A stretch of DNA of 64,000 bases from Cadophora sp. MPI-SDFR-AT-0126 (GCA_020747065.1 JAGMVK010000016.1:992001-1056000), one strand, 5' to 3'. Shown: positions 35,906 to 46,888, counted from the stretch's first letter. Program-made: numbers and translations. The notes: generated by a model not told the origin, from the letters alone.

Positions 35906-37020
35906 TCATGCTGCCTTTGCTGCCTTTATCTTATCCAGAGTAGTTTTGAACTCGGTATTCCACGCATCTAACCCCTCCCCTACAGCTCTCACCAACTCGT
36001 CTCTTTTGTTCTCGAAGTCCCTGATCTTCGTAGCCCCAAGCATATCCATCACTGTGCCTCTGGCTTTCTCCCAGGCCAGGACATCTCCCATCAATCTATC
36101 CGAAACCGCCAAACGTAGACTGTGCGAAATCCAGACTTTGTCATGGTCAGGCAACGTTTTCGGCGGCAAACGATCCTTGATGGACGCAAGGCAGCCACCA
36201 AAACCTTTGAACACTGGCGGTTTTCCCGGCCCCATCAGGACTCGACAATCTCTGTAGTGCGACCAGGGTGTTACGGGCTCATAATGTCCGAATTGGGCCC
36301 CTGAAATGTCGATTGCGTATTCCTCATCTGAGTCCTTTGGTTTCACCACCCAGATGACGTGCTGGTCGACTGTGTTGAATGCACCAATGCCATCCATACG
36401 CACAATTTTCTGATGGGGGTTCTTGGGAATCAAGCAGACTTCGGCAATGGAAGATGAGATGCCTTTTGGTAGACTTGTGTTAGCAACTACTATCGAGCAA
36501 TAGGTTGCGAAGAGGTTTCGGTCTGTTTGTTCCTACCCGTGAGGATGTGTTTTGCAATGTCATGCAACCAGGCAATCCCGTCCTCAGAAGCACTCTGCAC
36601 TAACACAGCCTGTTTATCCTCAATCGTCTCACATACCTTCTCTGGGAATGGAGCAAAGAGACGATGAATAGTGAGGGGCTTCTTCATGTATGCTTCTGTG
36701 AGATCTGCGTCGTAGACGTACAGCTTGGAACCTTTCTTCTCGATCTTGGCTAATCTTCTGTCGAATACCTTCTCCCGGTATACGTAGAAGATCTGCTGCA
36801 GTAGGTCTCCAGCTCGGTAAAGCATCTTCCGCCCCTTAAGAGCCTTACAAATTCTCTTGTGAATCTTCCGATCGGCTGCCTGGCACTCATTACTACAGTA
36901 CTAGACAGACTGTAGGCCCCTAGTCAGGTCAGGAGCATCCCTGCAGGCGGTACAACATTGCTTTGTAGGCTTCGAGCAGTGTGCACAGGTCGTAGACGGC
37001 TTTGTGGTGGACGAGTCCAT
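35906..37020 (-). pseudogene. MYND zinc-finger paralogue D, one nonsense codon
   Basis: Two exons (36537-37020, 35906-36462) join in frame to 346 codons, exactly the length of paralogue A. Codon 40 (36901-36903) is TAG, inside the MYND finger where A has Tyr and B has Trp before YC. The finger otherwise keeps its ligands (TCAHC, CCTAC, YCSNEC, HKRIC). Downstream blocks are clean: LYRAGDLLQQIFYVYREKVFDRR, and after the conserved-phase intron EEYAIDISGAQFGHYEPVTPW, ending in a Lys/Ala-rich helix. Everything after the stop lacks other lesions, so inactivation is recent, or translation starts at an internal Met (the one at 36825) giving a fingerless protein, or the stop is a sequencing error. A TGG-to-TAG change would explain it in one step. 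There is no GT donor placed to splice it out. Confidence 0.7.
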
Positions 37021-37576
37021 GGTGTGGATGATGAGGTTTTCTAGGCGAAATCGAGTTCTGATCCTTGTTGTTGCCGCAGAGGGGATGCTGAGTCTCAGTG
37101 TCTATTGCTAAATGTTAGCGTTAAGTAAGGAAGTGAACTGAGGTAAGAGAGTAACGTACCTCTCAGGTAGCGGAGCAGTTAAGGGTGTTTGAATCTAAGG
37201 AAATACGAGGACGACTTCTTGGAAATCAGGCGTATCGTTGTACCTTTTGCAAGCAGGCTGCGACGAGGAAGAAGTTTGAAAACTGCTTGGTATGGATAAT
37301 TTGATAAGATATGATATCGCTACATGAGTTGAACGAACGAATAACGATAATTTGGGATGATATTTAAAGGAATTCTTCACGTAACGAAGGGAAGGAGAGA
37401 AAGTCATTACCATCACCACGTGATTCTAGACGTAACTGCCTGGTCTAGAATAACACGCAAGCCAAACTCAGAAGGAGCAAAGATCAGAACACCTAGGTAT
37501 GAACCCAAGAATCAGATCTCAAAGTTGAATAGTCAGCAATAATGTATCCCAACAGCAGTTCTACCATACCAACGAA
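37021..37576. other. intergenic between MYND D promoter and sfnG-like 3' end
   Basis: Upstream region of the MYND paralogue D locus plus the 3' flank of the SfnG-like gene. Nothing else is seen. Confidence 0.4.
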
Positions 37577-38951
37577 TCATTTCTTCTCCGCCTTCTTCGC
37601 ACGATAAACCTCACCCGTCCTCTCAATCTCCTCTTCAGCATTCTTCCCTCTCCCCTCAGCTTCCAACTTCCTCACAAGCGGTAGCACCTCCCTCCCAAAT
37701 GCCTCAATATCCTCCTCATAATGCAAAAATGCCAAAAGCACAATATCAATCCCCAAACTCTTCAACAACAAAATTCTATCCGCAACCTGCTCCTTCGTAC
37801 CAATCAACTTGGTCTTAAACCCATCATTATACTGCACTAGGTCCTCAAACTTGCTATCCGCCCACATGCCCTTCTTATTACCTGTGGATGAGCCAGCCTG
37901 CTTGACCGCATCTCCAAAAGCTTCAACGGCTTCTTTGTCGGCTTTGCCCTGGATTTCGGAGAGCAGTTGTATGGCTTCTGCTTCTGTTTCCTTGACGATT
38001 GCGAAACCGTTGACGGCGAAGCGGACTTCGCCTGATCGGCCCGCTTTGGCAGCCCGCTCTTTGACGTCGGCGATTTGTTCTTGGAATCCTTCGAGGGTGT
38101 TGCCATTCATGAAGTAGTAATCTGAGACATTGGCACCATTATCTCGTGCATCGATTGAGTTGCCTCCTTGGAAAATCAGAGGATGAGGGCGATCAGGTAG
38201 GGAGAGAGGCTTGGGCGATAATGGGTAGTCGTGAAACTGGTAGAAGTCGCCTTTGAATGTGAATTTCTCCTGTGTCCAGATTCCTCGTAGACATTCGATG
38301 AACTCCCTGCTACGACGGTATCGCTCGGCGTGCTCGAGCCACCATTGTCCAATGCTGGTGAACTCTGCTTTGAACCAGCCGGAAACTACATTGACAGAAA
38401 TCCGCCCACTGGTGTAGTGATCAATGCTTGCGATTTGCTTCGCTGCCACGGCGGGATTCCAAGGCCCTGGAAGGAGCGCCGCAATCACGTTCAGCTTTTT
38501 TGTGGCATGTAGGAGAGCTTGAGAGAAGGAGACGGATTCGTGTTGGTTTTCCTAGAGATGTTAGCGACTGTTTAGACGAAGAGGTGGGGAAAAGGACTGA
38601 CTGCTCCATATCCTGCCATGAAACGAATTTGGGTGAGCGCATATTCGAACCCGACATTCTCAGCTGTTTGCGCGTATCTGACATTGGAATCGTAGTCCCA
38701 GCTTGGAATGGTCAGTAACGCAACCATTTGCTTGGAATCAGGTCCAATGCTTACCCAGTCCGTTGTGGAATCTTTGAGATGACCAGTCCTCCCGAGACAT
38801 TTGGGACCCAGTATGCGAATTTGACTCGATCAGGATCATCGTTGATGTCTGAAGCTGCGGTGTAATGATCTCCATTCAGAGCTGCATTTCCATGTCCATT
38901 CTGAGCCACAGCGGCGGTGCCATTGGAAGTTCTCTGTCGTTTGGCTGGCAT
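37577..38951 (-). CDS. SfnG-like FMNH2-dependent dimethyl sulfone monooxygenase
   Basis: Three exons (38755-38951, 38602-38701, 37577-38551) encode 423 residues. After a ~42-residue Asn/Ala/Gly-rich N-terminal extension the protein reads KFAYWVPNVSGGLVISKIPQ, then FEYALTQIRFMAGYGAENQH, IAALLPGPWNPAVAAKQIAS, IDHYTSGRISVNVVSGWFK and FIFQGGNS-like segments. These are the successive strands of a luciferase-like TIM barrel, and closely follow bacterial SfnG rather than nitrilotriacetate or alkanesulfonate monooxygenases. SfnG converts dimethyl sulfone, with O2 and reduced FMN, to methanesulfinate and formaldehyde, so that sulfur can be assimilated. A separate flavin reductase is required. The second intron has a less common GTCAGT donor but keeps frame. 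There is no targeting signal, so it is probably cytosolic. It is divergent from the SfnB-like gene. Close relatives with another organosulfur substrate cannot be excluded. Confidence 0.85.
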
Positions 38952-40722
38952 ATTCAATTGCAATTACTTTTGTGGACGAGCAGAAGTATGACAAAAAAAA
39001 AAGAGATGACAGCAATTGAACTGCGGAAACGAACGAAAGCAAAATCCAAGCAGGGAGAACGGACGATGGGAAGAGCTGCAAGCTACTCCACCCCACGTTG
39101 TCTTTCAGGTTCACCTAGAAAGATGGCAAGGCTGGCCTAGTCCTATTATGAACTATTCAGACTGAGATCGAGGCATCTATTCGATAGAAGCATGGATGGT
39201 GTGCTCCTCAAAGTTCGAGGTATGGTGCAATCCACCCCCATCATGAGCAATTCCTCTCCAAGCCCAATCGGGACTTCCGACGACGATCAACTGCATGAAC
39301 TACTATTTGATAGGACAATGAGTGGTAGACCGGTTCCTTAGGAGGGACTATTAAAGCAAAGTGTCGATATGGTGTAGATCTGGGAATTCCTTTTCCTCAG
39401 AGATTGGAGGCGTCGTCGACGTCGTCCCTCGAGTGCCGAACCGCCGGGAAGTGAAGCGAGGTACCACTGTGTTCTTAGCGTTCCGTATCTGACTTAGTGT
39501 CTTTTTGGTCGAGGTCCTGCTCCTGTATCAATTGGCCCTGAACATATGCTGATGGCTACGCGAATATGGCTATGGCGTTGAAGAACGCGGGCGGCGCGTT
39601 TGCGTTTATGGCAGGTATGTTGGTTATTATATGGTTGCACATGAGTGATGGTTTCGTGGTTGCATTACATGGCTGTTTGGGGACCAAAAGGTTGACCAAA
39701 AATAGATCTATGACTGTCCTCGTTTTTACATATATATTAATTTACCTTGTCTGAGCTCCCATGCATTGTTCTTGAGCCGTAGACAGGGGGTAGTTGTAGA
39801 TTATCTGAAGCGTTGAAGTACAATTTTCGCATAAGAAATCTACAATCGTCAAAGAGGCTAATCAAATAGTGCCAATGCTGGATGCGAAAGTGTGCGAAAG
39901 AGGTCTGGATCTTGGAATGATGAAATTCTTGCTTTGGAAGGCGTGATATTAGGGTTCGAGTGGACCCACGGGAGCTTGATAGCGGGGTAAAACCCTTGGG
40001 AATTGGCCGATTAAAGGACAAAACGTTTTGCAAAGCTCTTGTGATTCTTTGAGTACTCAATAGCAGCAATTTGATCGAGATGAGATTTCAATTGCCATAA
40101 AAAGGTCTATGGTATCAAAGGATGAGATTTCGAGCTGTAATCGACCTGATACCGTACCGTACCCCGCCATATGCCAAGCCGTGCCCCTCCAACATAAGAA
40201 CTCAAACTCAACATCATCCGATGTCAACAACGACATCCCCGTTCTACCGATCCAAACAGTAGCCGCCAAACTCCCCCACGCCGCCCACATGCGGTTAAGC
40301 AAGTCTTTAAGGAAGCAAGTCTCCTTCTATCCAGCCTCGTTCCACTTTCCCAAGCGCAGATGCAATCCTTGCTGCAAGTGCAGCAGTGCAGCAGCTCGAA
40401 CTGACGTGCTCGTCGATCGACGAAGCTATCCCTAATGGATCAAGCTCTCTCAGCCTTGCGTATCGCACCTCAGCTACATTATCGCGCAATCTTTATCGAC
40501 CTGTGAGTCGCTATTGGAGCTCTCGGAGGTCGTGGATATGGCGATAGTTGAGAGGCTTGTTGCACCATCTGGTTTGACTGTGATTGCTCTGGTATATGGA
40601 TAGCTAGGTTCGTACAGCCGGTACCAATTTCTATTTTCCCTCATTGCGATCAATTACAATTGTTTCTTTGCTTCGAACATTCTCGCAATTAGAGCTTCCA
40701 CGTACTGCGTCTCATTGTAAAC
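38952..40722. promoter_or_regulatory. divergent region between sfnG-like and sfnB-like genes
   Basis: A 1771-nt gap between two divergent start codons. One site, ATGGTATCAA at 40109-40118, matches the Cys-3/MetR consensus ATGRYRYCAT at nine of ten positions. About 0.6 such matches are expected by chance in this length, so this is weak support. A 62-codon frame at 39566-39754 with a hydrophobic stretch has no other support. Confidence 0.35.
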
Positions 40723-42206
40723 ATGGCTCCATCAGTAGCAGAAACCCGCATCGCAACCGAACCGGCTTCCAAGAAAGTGAAACCCAATCCCACGTCCGAT
40801 CCCCTCATCTACGATATCCACCACCAAAAGTTCCTCAGCGACGGTCTTCCATCCACAGAATCCGCATGGATTGAGCGAGCCCACCAAGTTAGCGAGATCT
40901 TCGCTCAAGATGCCGCAGCACGAGATATCGAGAACAAAACTCCACGAGCAGAAGTCTCGCTATTGAAGAGCTCTGGATTGTTGAAACTTCTGGGGCCCAA
41001 GCATATTGGTGGAGGCGGTCAGGACTGGGAGGTTGGATATAAGGTTATCAGGGAGGTGGCCAAGGGAGATGGGAGTTTGGGGATGTTGTTGGGATATCAT
41101 TTGCTATGGTCGACTACGGCTAATGTGGTGGGCACGGATGAGCAGAAAGAGAGGATTCAGAAGTTGATTATTGAAAATAATTATTTTGTTGGAGGTAAAT
41201 TTCACAAGGCTACAAGGGAACATTGTGCTGATCTAGCCAGGTGCTGTCAATCCGAGAGATAATGACTTGAACATAACTGAGGAAGGAGACCATCTCGTGT
41301 TCGATGGCTTCAAGAACTTCAATACTGGTGGTGTTGTATCTGACTTGACTGTTCTTGAAGGCGTATATGCCGGAACAGAGCACCACATCTTCGCATTCGT
41401 CCCAACTGCCCAACCAGGCATCGAATTCGCTGTAAGACCCCAAAGCTCTCTTGTGATCCTAATCCTAACAATCAACAGCACAACTGGAACAACGTCGGCC
41501 TCCGCCTCACTGAATCCGGCAGCGTCCGCATCAACAAAATCCAAGTCCCCTGGACAGACGCCCTTGGCTGGGACACTGAAACAAAAGCTCCAAACCCAGC
41601 CTATCTCAGTATCCCCTTTGGAACTCTTCTCCTCCCCACAATCCAACTCGTCTTCTCCAACTTCTACCTCGGCATTGCGCAAGGCTCCCTCTCCTTCGCC
41701 GCAAAATACACCACGACAAGCACACGCGCCTGGCCTTACGGTGGCGACAACAAGGCCTCCCCCACAGAGGAATTCTACATCTTAGAGCGCTACGGGAATT
41801 TCTTCGCGCACCTACGCGCTGCTGAAACGCTTGCTGATAGAGCTGGCAAAGAGGTTGCAGATGTGTACAGGAAGCATGGTGAGAAGCGGACGGTGAATAA
41901 GCGAGAGAGGGGTGAAGTTGCAGAGTGGGTTGCGAGCGCGAAGGTTGTGACGACTGATACGGCGCTGAGAGTTACGGCGGGGGTATTTGAGGTTACAGGG
42001 AGTAGAGCGACGGGAAGGAAGGTGGGGCTGGATAGGTTTTGGAGAGATGTTAGGACGCATACGTTGCATGATCCGGTGGCGTATAAGAATAGGGAGTTGG
42101 GAGAGTTTGTGCTGCTCGATAAGGTGAGTCTCCATTGTCTGTCTGATGCCAATTTTCGACGTCGCTGATGATTGAACAGGTCCCTGAGCCAACTTGGTAC
42201 ACGTGA
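40723..42206 (+). CDS. SfnB-like sulfur-acquisition oxidoreductase (acyl-CoA dehydrogenase fold)
   Basis: Four exons (40723-41194, 41241-41431, 41479-42123, 42180-42206) give 444 residues; the last exon is a 27-nt micro-exon coding VPEPTWYT. The N-terminal helical domain carries RAEVSLLKSSGLLKLLGPKH and VAKGDGSLGMLLGYHLLWS. The middle beta domain carries GGAVNPRDNDLN, FDGFKNFNTGG and WNNVGLRLTESGSV. The C-terminal helix bundle contains the ARVTADTALRVTAGVFEVTGS-like flavin stretch and DRFWRDVRTHTLHDPVAYK, where RTHTLHDP is the DszC/SfnB-type end of the flavin site. The family belongs with flavin-dependent sulfur monooxygenases and is linked to growth on organosulfur compounds in Pseudomonas; its exact reaction is not settled. 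The divergent SfnG-like gene makes a sulfone/sulfonate scavenging role likely. It is expected in the cytosol. Confidence 0.83.
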
Positions 42207-44034
42207 TATTGAATATTCGATATCTGGTTGCGTGTTTTTACATATTTGCGTCGTATTTCTCAATTACCCGTCTCAGTCGCCCAAATAGCGATTCAATAAA
42301 TGCACTAAGTGAATTTGGGTACAAATAGAGTCTCTTAGTCGATTTCCTATCATCCATTTCATCGCTTAAGTTACTCCGGGCTCAAATATCAACAACCCAC
42401 TTCCAAGCTCTCCCTTTTTGCCTTCTATTTTCCCTACCTCAAATACCTGAATTCCAAACTCGTACAAAACGAAAAACCACACAGCAGACATAAATCCACC
42501 GCGAATCTTCAAAGTCCTCAGCGACTTATCACCTAACATCCACACTCCTACCAGGAATCGGTCCTCGTACTCCCGTTCTTCAAGCAAAAAACAACAAAAC
42601 ACAAACCAGAGCCAGTCTCCCCCTCCGCTCCCACCAACCCATCCCTCACTCTCCAAATCCCATCCCATCTCAACAACCCTCCCTTCCCCCCTCAAAATGT
42701 GCACCTCCACCATACACCCTGCACATCCACCCCTACCACCACACCAACCACGAAATCCACCACTACTGCCCTTCAAACCCTAAACCCCTATCTGAAGATC
42801 CCAAATACAATACCCCACCAACGCTAACCTCGCCGTCCTCATCAGACAACGAGAAGATTGAGGTGCAGATGCGAGAAGATAGGTATAAACTAAGACAAGC
42901 GTTGCATTGTGAAATAGTGTTGCTCAAAGAACGAGCCCCGCGCGTTACCTCTTTTTTATGAGACTTAGTACAGATCTAACTGCTATGGTTCTCTCGCCGA
43001 AGCTCACCCGTGACTCTACAAAATGGGGCTCGTCATTTTTCAAACCTGTGGGTAAGCTACCTGACCAGCAGCTTTGCATAAGGAAAGAATGAGAAAGTGA
43101 CATTGGAACTGGGAAAAACCTAGAGTAGGTCACAGTTGGTGATTATATTAGCCGCCCATTTGCTACGGCTCTGCTAATTCTCATACTTGTATCTTGGTTG
43201 TTTATGTCAAGCGAGGTGTGGCTGGCGCCACCAAAGGCGAATGAAGCTCGAACTGCGACTGAAAATAGAGTAGCCTCTTTATATTTTGAGAGGCGAAATG
43301 ACCGAGACATTACGAATAGGTCGATACACTGCTTCGAATCAATCAGAGACAGAATATCTTTTACTGGAAAGCAGACACAACAATTGAGATTTTACTTCGC
43401 TGCCAGACGTGAACTGGGCCGTGCCGCGGATCGTCTTTCCACGAGATGCGTCCATAAGACTTCATTCGAGCTGTGCGCCATTCTTCCTAATTTGCCGTCG
43501 GTTTCTCGAAAGTTTGAGTCTAACCTGACCCAGTACAAGAAAGTATGGACAGTGTGTGGTGCAGCATGTGGAGGTGTGGTCAGCAATGTGTGGGACCAGT
43601 GTGGTGGCTTGCGGCAAAGTGTGTGGTTGCCGACACACATCTCGCAAACCCCTGTCAACACGCTTTCCCCACACCTGATGCCTGCATCAAGCTCTTTCGC
43701 GGCTCTTGATTGATCATACGTTCTTCATCCACATGTGAATTTTCAGAAATCGAACACGAACGATGTAACAGTTTCATTCAGATATCCGAGGAGATGTCGA
43801 GGACTTGATTGTGTAATCTCTTGCCAACTCCCTATGCTTTCCAATGACGATGCTCAGTATCTTCATATCCCAGTGTCTGATATGTATAAAGATGGATAGA
43901 TTCTCCTGAGTCCAACACTTTCTTCTCATCATCAAAACGCAATTTATACTCATACATCCAGATAGAATCTTTACTATCTAGCACCTTTTCTGATATCTAT
44001 CTACTCAATAAGTGTATCAAACCTCATACTAAAT
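42207..44034. other. intergenic with an unassigned open frame
   Basis: No supported gene. A plus-strand frame without an early ATG is open up to a stop at about 42961. It is rich in Pro, Thr and His and ends in a charged helix (MREDRYKLRQALHCEIVLLK). It could be the last exon of a small gene but no upstream exon was found. TATAAA at 43885-43890 belongs to the next gene. Confidence 0.3.
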
Positions 44035-45096
44035 ATGTCCAAGCCTATCATAGTCGTCATCGGAGCTACAGGAGGTCAGGGTGGAAGCGTAGTCACATCT
44101 TTCCTAGAAGATGGTTCCTACAAGGTCAGAGGGACCACTCGAAATGTTGATAGCGCAAAAGCAAAAGCTCTGAAAGCTCGCGGGGTTGAGCTGGTAACTG
44201 CAGATCTCGACAACATCGAGTCCCTCATCGCTGCATTCAAGGTCAGTATCACTACTCAAGCCAAAAAAAAAAAATCCCGGCCTTACATATCTTAGGATGC
44301 GACTGTCATATATGCGGTGACAGACTTCTTCGAGCCTTTTGCTAGCAAAGGACCGAAGGAGGCGATCAAAATTGAGACCCAGCAAGGCATCAATCTTGCG
44401 AAAGCCGCTGCAGCCACTCCGACTCTGAAGCATTACATTTGGTCTACCCTTGCCAATGCAGGAAAAATCTCTGGCGGGAAGTATATGATTCCGCATTTCG
44501 TCGGCAAAAACATCATCGACGATTTCATCAAGAATGAAACCGCACTCTTCGCCAAGACCACCTTTCTTTGGAACACATATTACGCCAGCAACCTGTTGTT
44601 ACCAATGTTTAAGCCGAGCTTCTTAGTGAGTTTTAATGTTCGGATATGCAGCTATTAAGGCGCTGACTTCTTGCAGAAAACAGCTGGCAAATACGTTTGG
44701 CTCCAACCTAGCTCTCCCCAGACGTCCATTGTCGGCCTCGGAGATCAGAATGTCAACGTCGGGCCATTCGCACTCGCGATCATCAAGAAGCCAGAATTAA
44801 CACTTCCCGGAAAATTCGTTCTCGGTTCAGTCGAGTCTTTGACAACGGGAGATCTGCTCAAGTCGTGGAGCAAGGTGACTGGAAACGATGCAGAATATGT
44901 TCAAGTCACCCTCGAGGATTTTGACCGTCTTTGGCCAAAGTGGGGTCTCGAGATGGGAGAGATGCTCAAGTTCTGGGAAGAGTTTGGTGACAAGAGCTGG
45001 TCTGGAGAGGAGCTTGTTACCAAGGAGGACTTGGGATTCGAATTCCCGTTTGTTACCACTGAGCAGGCATTTGGAACTTTTGATTGGGAACTTTAA
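44035..45096 (+). CDS. NmrA-like NAD(P)-binding protein
   Basis: Three exons (44035-44241, 44296-44625, 44677-45096) encode 318 residues. The N-terminal Rossmann motif is IIVVIGATGGQGGSVV (G-x-x-G-x-x-G), followed by RGTTRNVDSAKAKALKARGVELV, the second strand with an Arg that favours NADP. VTADLDNIESLIAAFKDATVIYAVTDF follows the usual NmrA order. The rest (IWSTLANAGKISGGKY, GLGDQNVNVGPF) matches the atypical short-chain dehydrogenase fold. Some members are redox-sensing regulators such as Neurospora NmrA and others are reductases; the sequence alone does not tell which. A TATAAA lies 145 nt before the ATG. It is 1.8 kb downstream of the SfnB-like gene and on the same strand. A reductase role beside the sulfur genes is possible but speculative. 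Confidence 0.85.
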
Positions 45097-45471
45097 TTGG
45101 ATCTTGATGATAACTGAAACTCACAGGTGAATGCTGGTTTCCTTTTGGTCGAAGGGAGAAAAAGTATATTGTATTGCGAAAAGGATCGAGATCTAGCACT
45201 GCAGAATGAATCCCTCCTTTGGCATCGATGCCGTTGATTTATCAGCTCAATGCGTTCTAAGCGAGGACCCTGACCACACAGGTGTGGTGGGGTAATGTCA
45301 CACCTATCAGATGCAAAGATGGCTTCGCGGGGTAATTCGGTCCCATGTCAAAGCTGACGACCACATAATGATGATTCGAGTGAAACAATTCTTGGGTAGA
45401 GATTACAGTGCGAAGCTAACAACTTTCACATCACGTCCTTACAGCATCCAGCCAAAGATATCTTTCGAGCC
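45097..45471. other. short intergenic gap
   Basis: 3' flank of the NmrA-like gene and promoter of the next gene. It includes two short imperfect CACACAGGTGTGG/TGTCACACCT palindromic elements near 45277-45306. No gene. Confidence 0.4.
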
Positions 45472-46659
45472 ATGAGTACACCCGGACGCACTCATCTCCC
45501 TTGGGAGACACAGACGGGCCAAATCCAAGAGCTTCTGAATTACATCAGTTTTCTCGAGGCAAAACTTCAATACCTCCAGTTCCACCATGAGACATGTGAT
45601 AAATGGAGCGCGCCTCTGCCACCAGCCTTTGCTGATCTTTCATACCTTCCGCCCGATCTCATCGTTGCGAACGAAGGTCAAATGTATCCCTTGAACTCCT
45701 TTGCTTGCCAGGAACCACTGCCCGTCAGCCATGACATGGAAATTGTGCAACCGCCGCAAAAGGTGCCTCCGACCAATGCCAGATGGAGGCGGATTGTGGA
45801 TCAGATGATGAAAGGATGGGACCAGCCTAGTAGTTGGATGGACAGGCGCATTGCAATCGGTCTTGACTCTGTGGAGAAGAATCATCATGCGCTTTCCATG
45901 CTCCTTGGCTTGGGGAACGAGCTTTCTGGAGAGGACGGACCCGACTCTCGGATGCAGATTGCGAAATTCTCTATGAACAGTAACGGGGTTTCTGAAACCT
46001 TGATCATGTCCGCACGGCATTATGCACTGGGAACCAAAGCGTCAGAACGAGATGCGGGCTTTGTGGTGCAGCTGCACAACTTTCGCGAGTTGATCTTTGC
46101 TTCTCTTTGCGTTGTTATTGAGCACCAGGGGCTGCCCATAGATACGATCAATGACCTGATGCGGATCTGCATGTCGAGTTCCGGCGCGGCAAATCTGTAC
46201 CGACTGAGGAGAGGAGCACTTTGGGTCAACCGAGTCATCGCGGGGCTGATCAGGAAAGGCTGGCATCACTGCGCGACCGAATTCTTCTTACTCTGTGAGA
46301 CTGCCACAAACAGCAACTCAAGAGCTAGCTGACAGATTTGAAAAGCAGGAAGGCCTGTCTCTCAGTATGGCCTGCTGTGGGAGGGCTGTGTTCATTCATT
46401 TCCATACCTTAGCGAAAGACTAGCATACATCTATGAGACCGTCGAAAGACCGTACACTGATGCCGGCTGGATTCCGTTCTCTATCCCCTCGATAATCAAA
46501 GGTTTAGTGGGTGATGCGTTGACGTACGTGATCCCACATTGACTAATACGCATGCTGATCCTCTTTAGACTTGGCCAGATATGTACGGCGTTGGATTATG
46601 AGGAAGAATCACTTTCGAAGCTCTTCTCGATAAGCAATGAAATTTCACAGGTCACCTGA
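45472..46659 (+). CDS. protein of unknown function
   Basis: Three exons (45472-46294, 46346-46523, 46569-46659) join in frame to 363 residues. Both introns (51 and 45 nt) have good signals: GTGAGA with GCTGAC branch, and GTACGT with ACTAAT and GCTGAT. Without splicing the frame would stop at 46332. I do not recognise the family. Visible features are a short N-terminal amphipathic helix (IQELLNYISFLEAKLQYLQF), possibly a coiled coil. A WRRIVDQMMKGWDQPSSWMDRR basic region and a mostly helical body follow, and the C-terminus is acidic (LDYEEESLSKLFS). There is no signal peptide or membrane segment. It sits between NmrA-like and nitronate monooxygenase genes. A regulatory role is conceivable from the coiled coil and basic region but is not shown. 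Confidence 0.65.
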
Positions 46660-46888
46660 ACAATAACACCGAGTTTTATATGAGATTCTCTTCCATTGTA
46701 CGGCACCTTCTCGGTGCGAATGGACATAAAGTCTGATGCAGGCGATCTGGGATTAACGACAAGGAGACCAGCTTTGAGTATGCGCTAATCACAGAATTTC
46801 CTTTGCATGGCTGGTTGACTCGATGACAAGTCGGAACAAGAAAAAAGTTCAGCCGTCGTGTCGAAAACTTCAAATTAAATTTTTTTAT

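Noticed and set aside
42366..42776. 136-codon minus-strand Gly/Trp-rich open frame
   Set aside because: Composition is what a C-rich plus strand gives in reverse; no domain.
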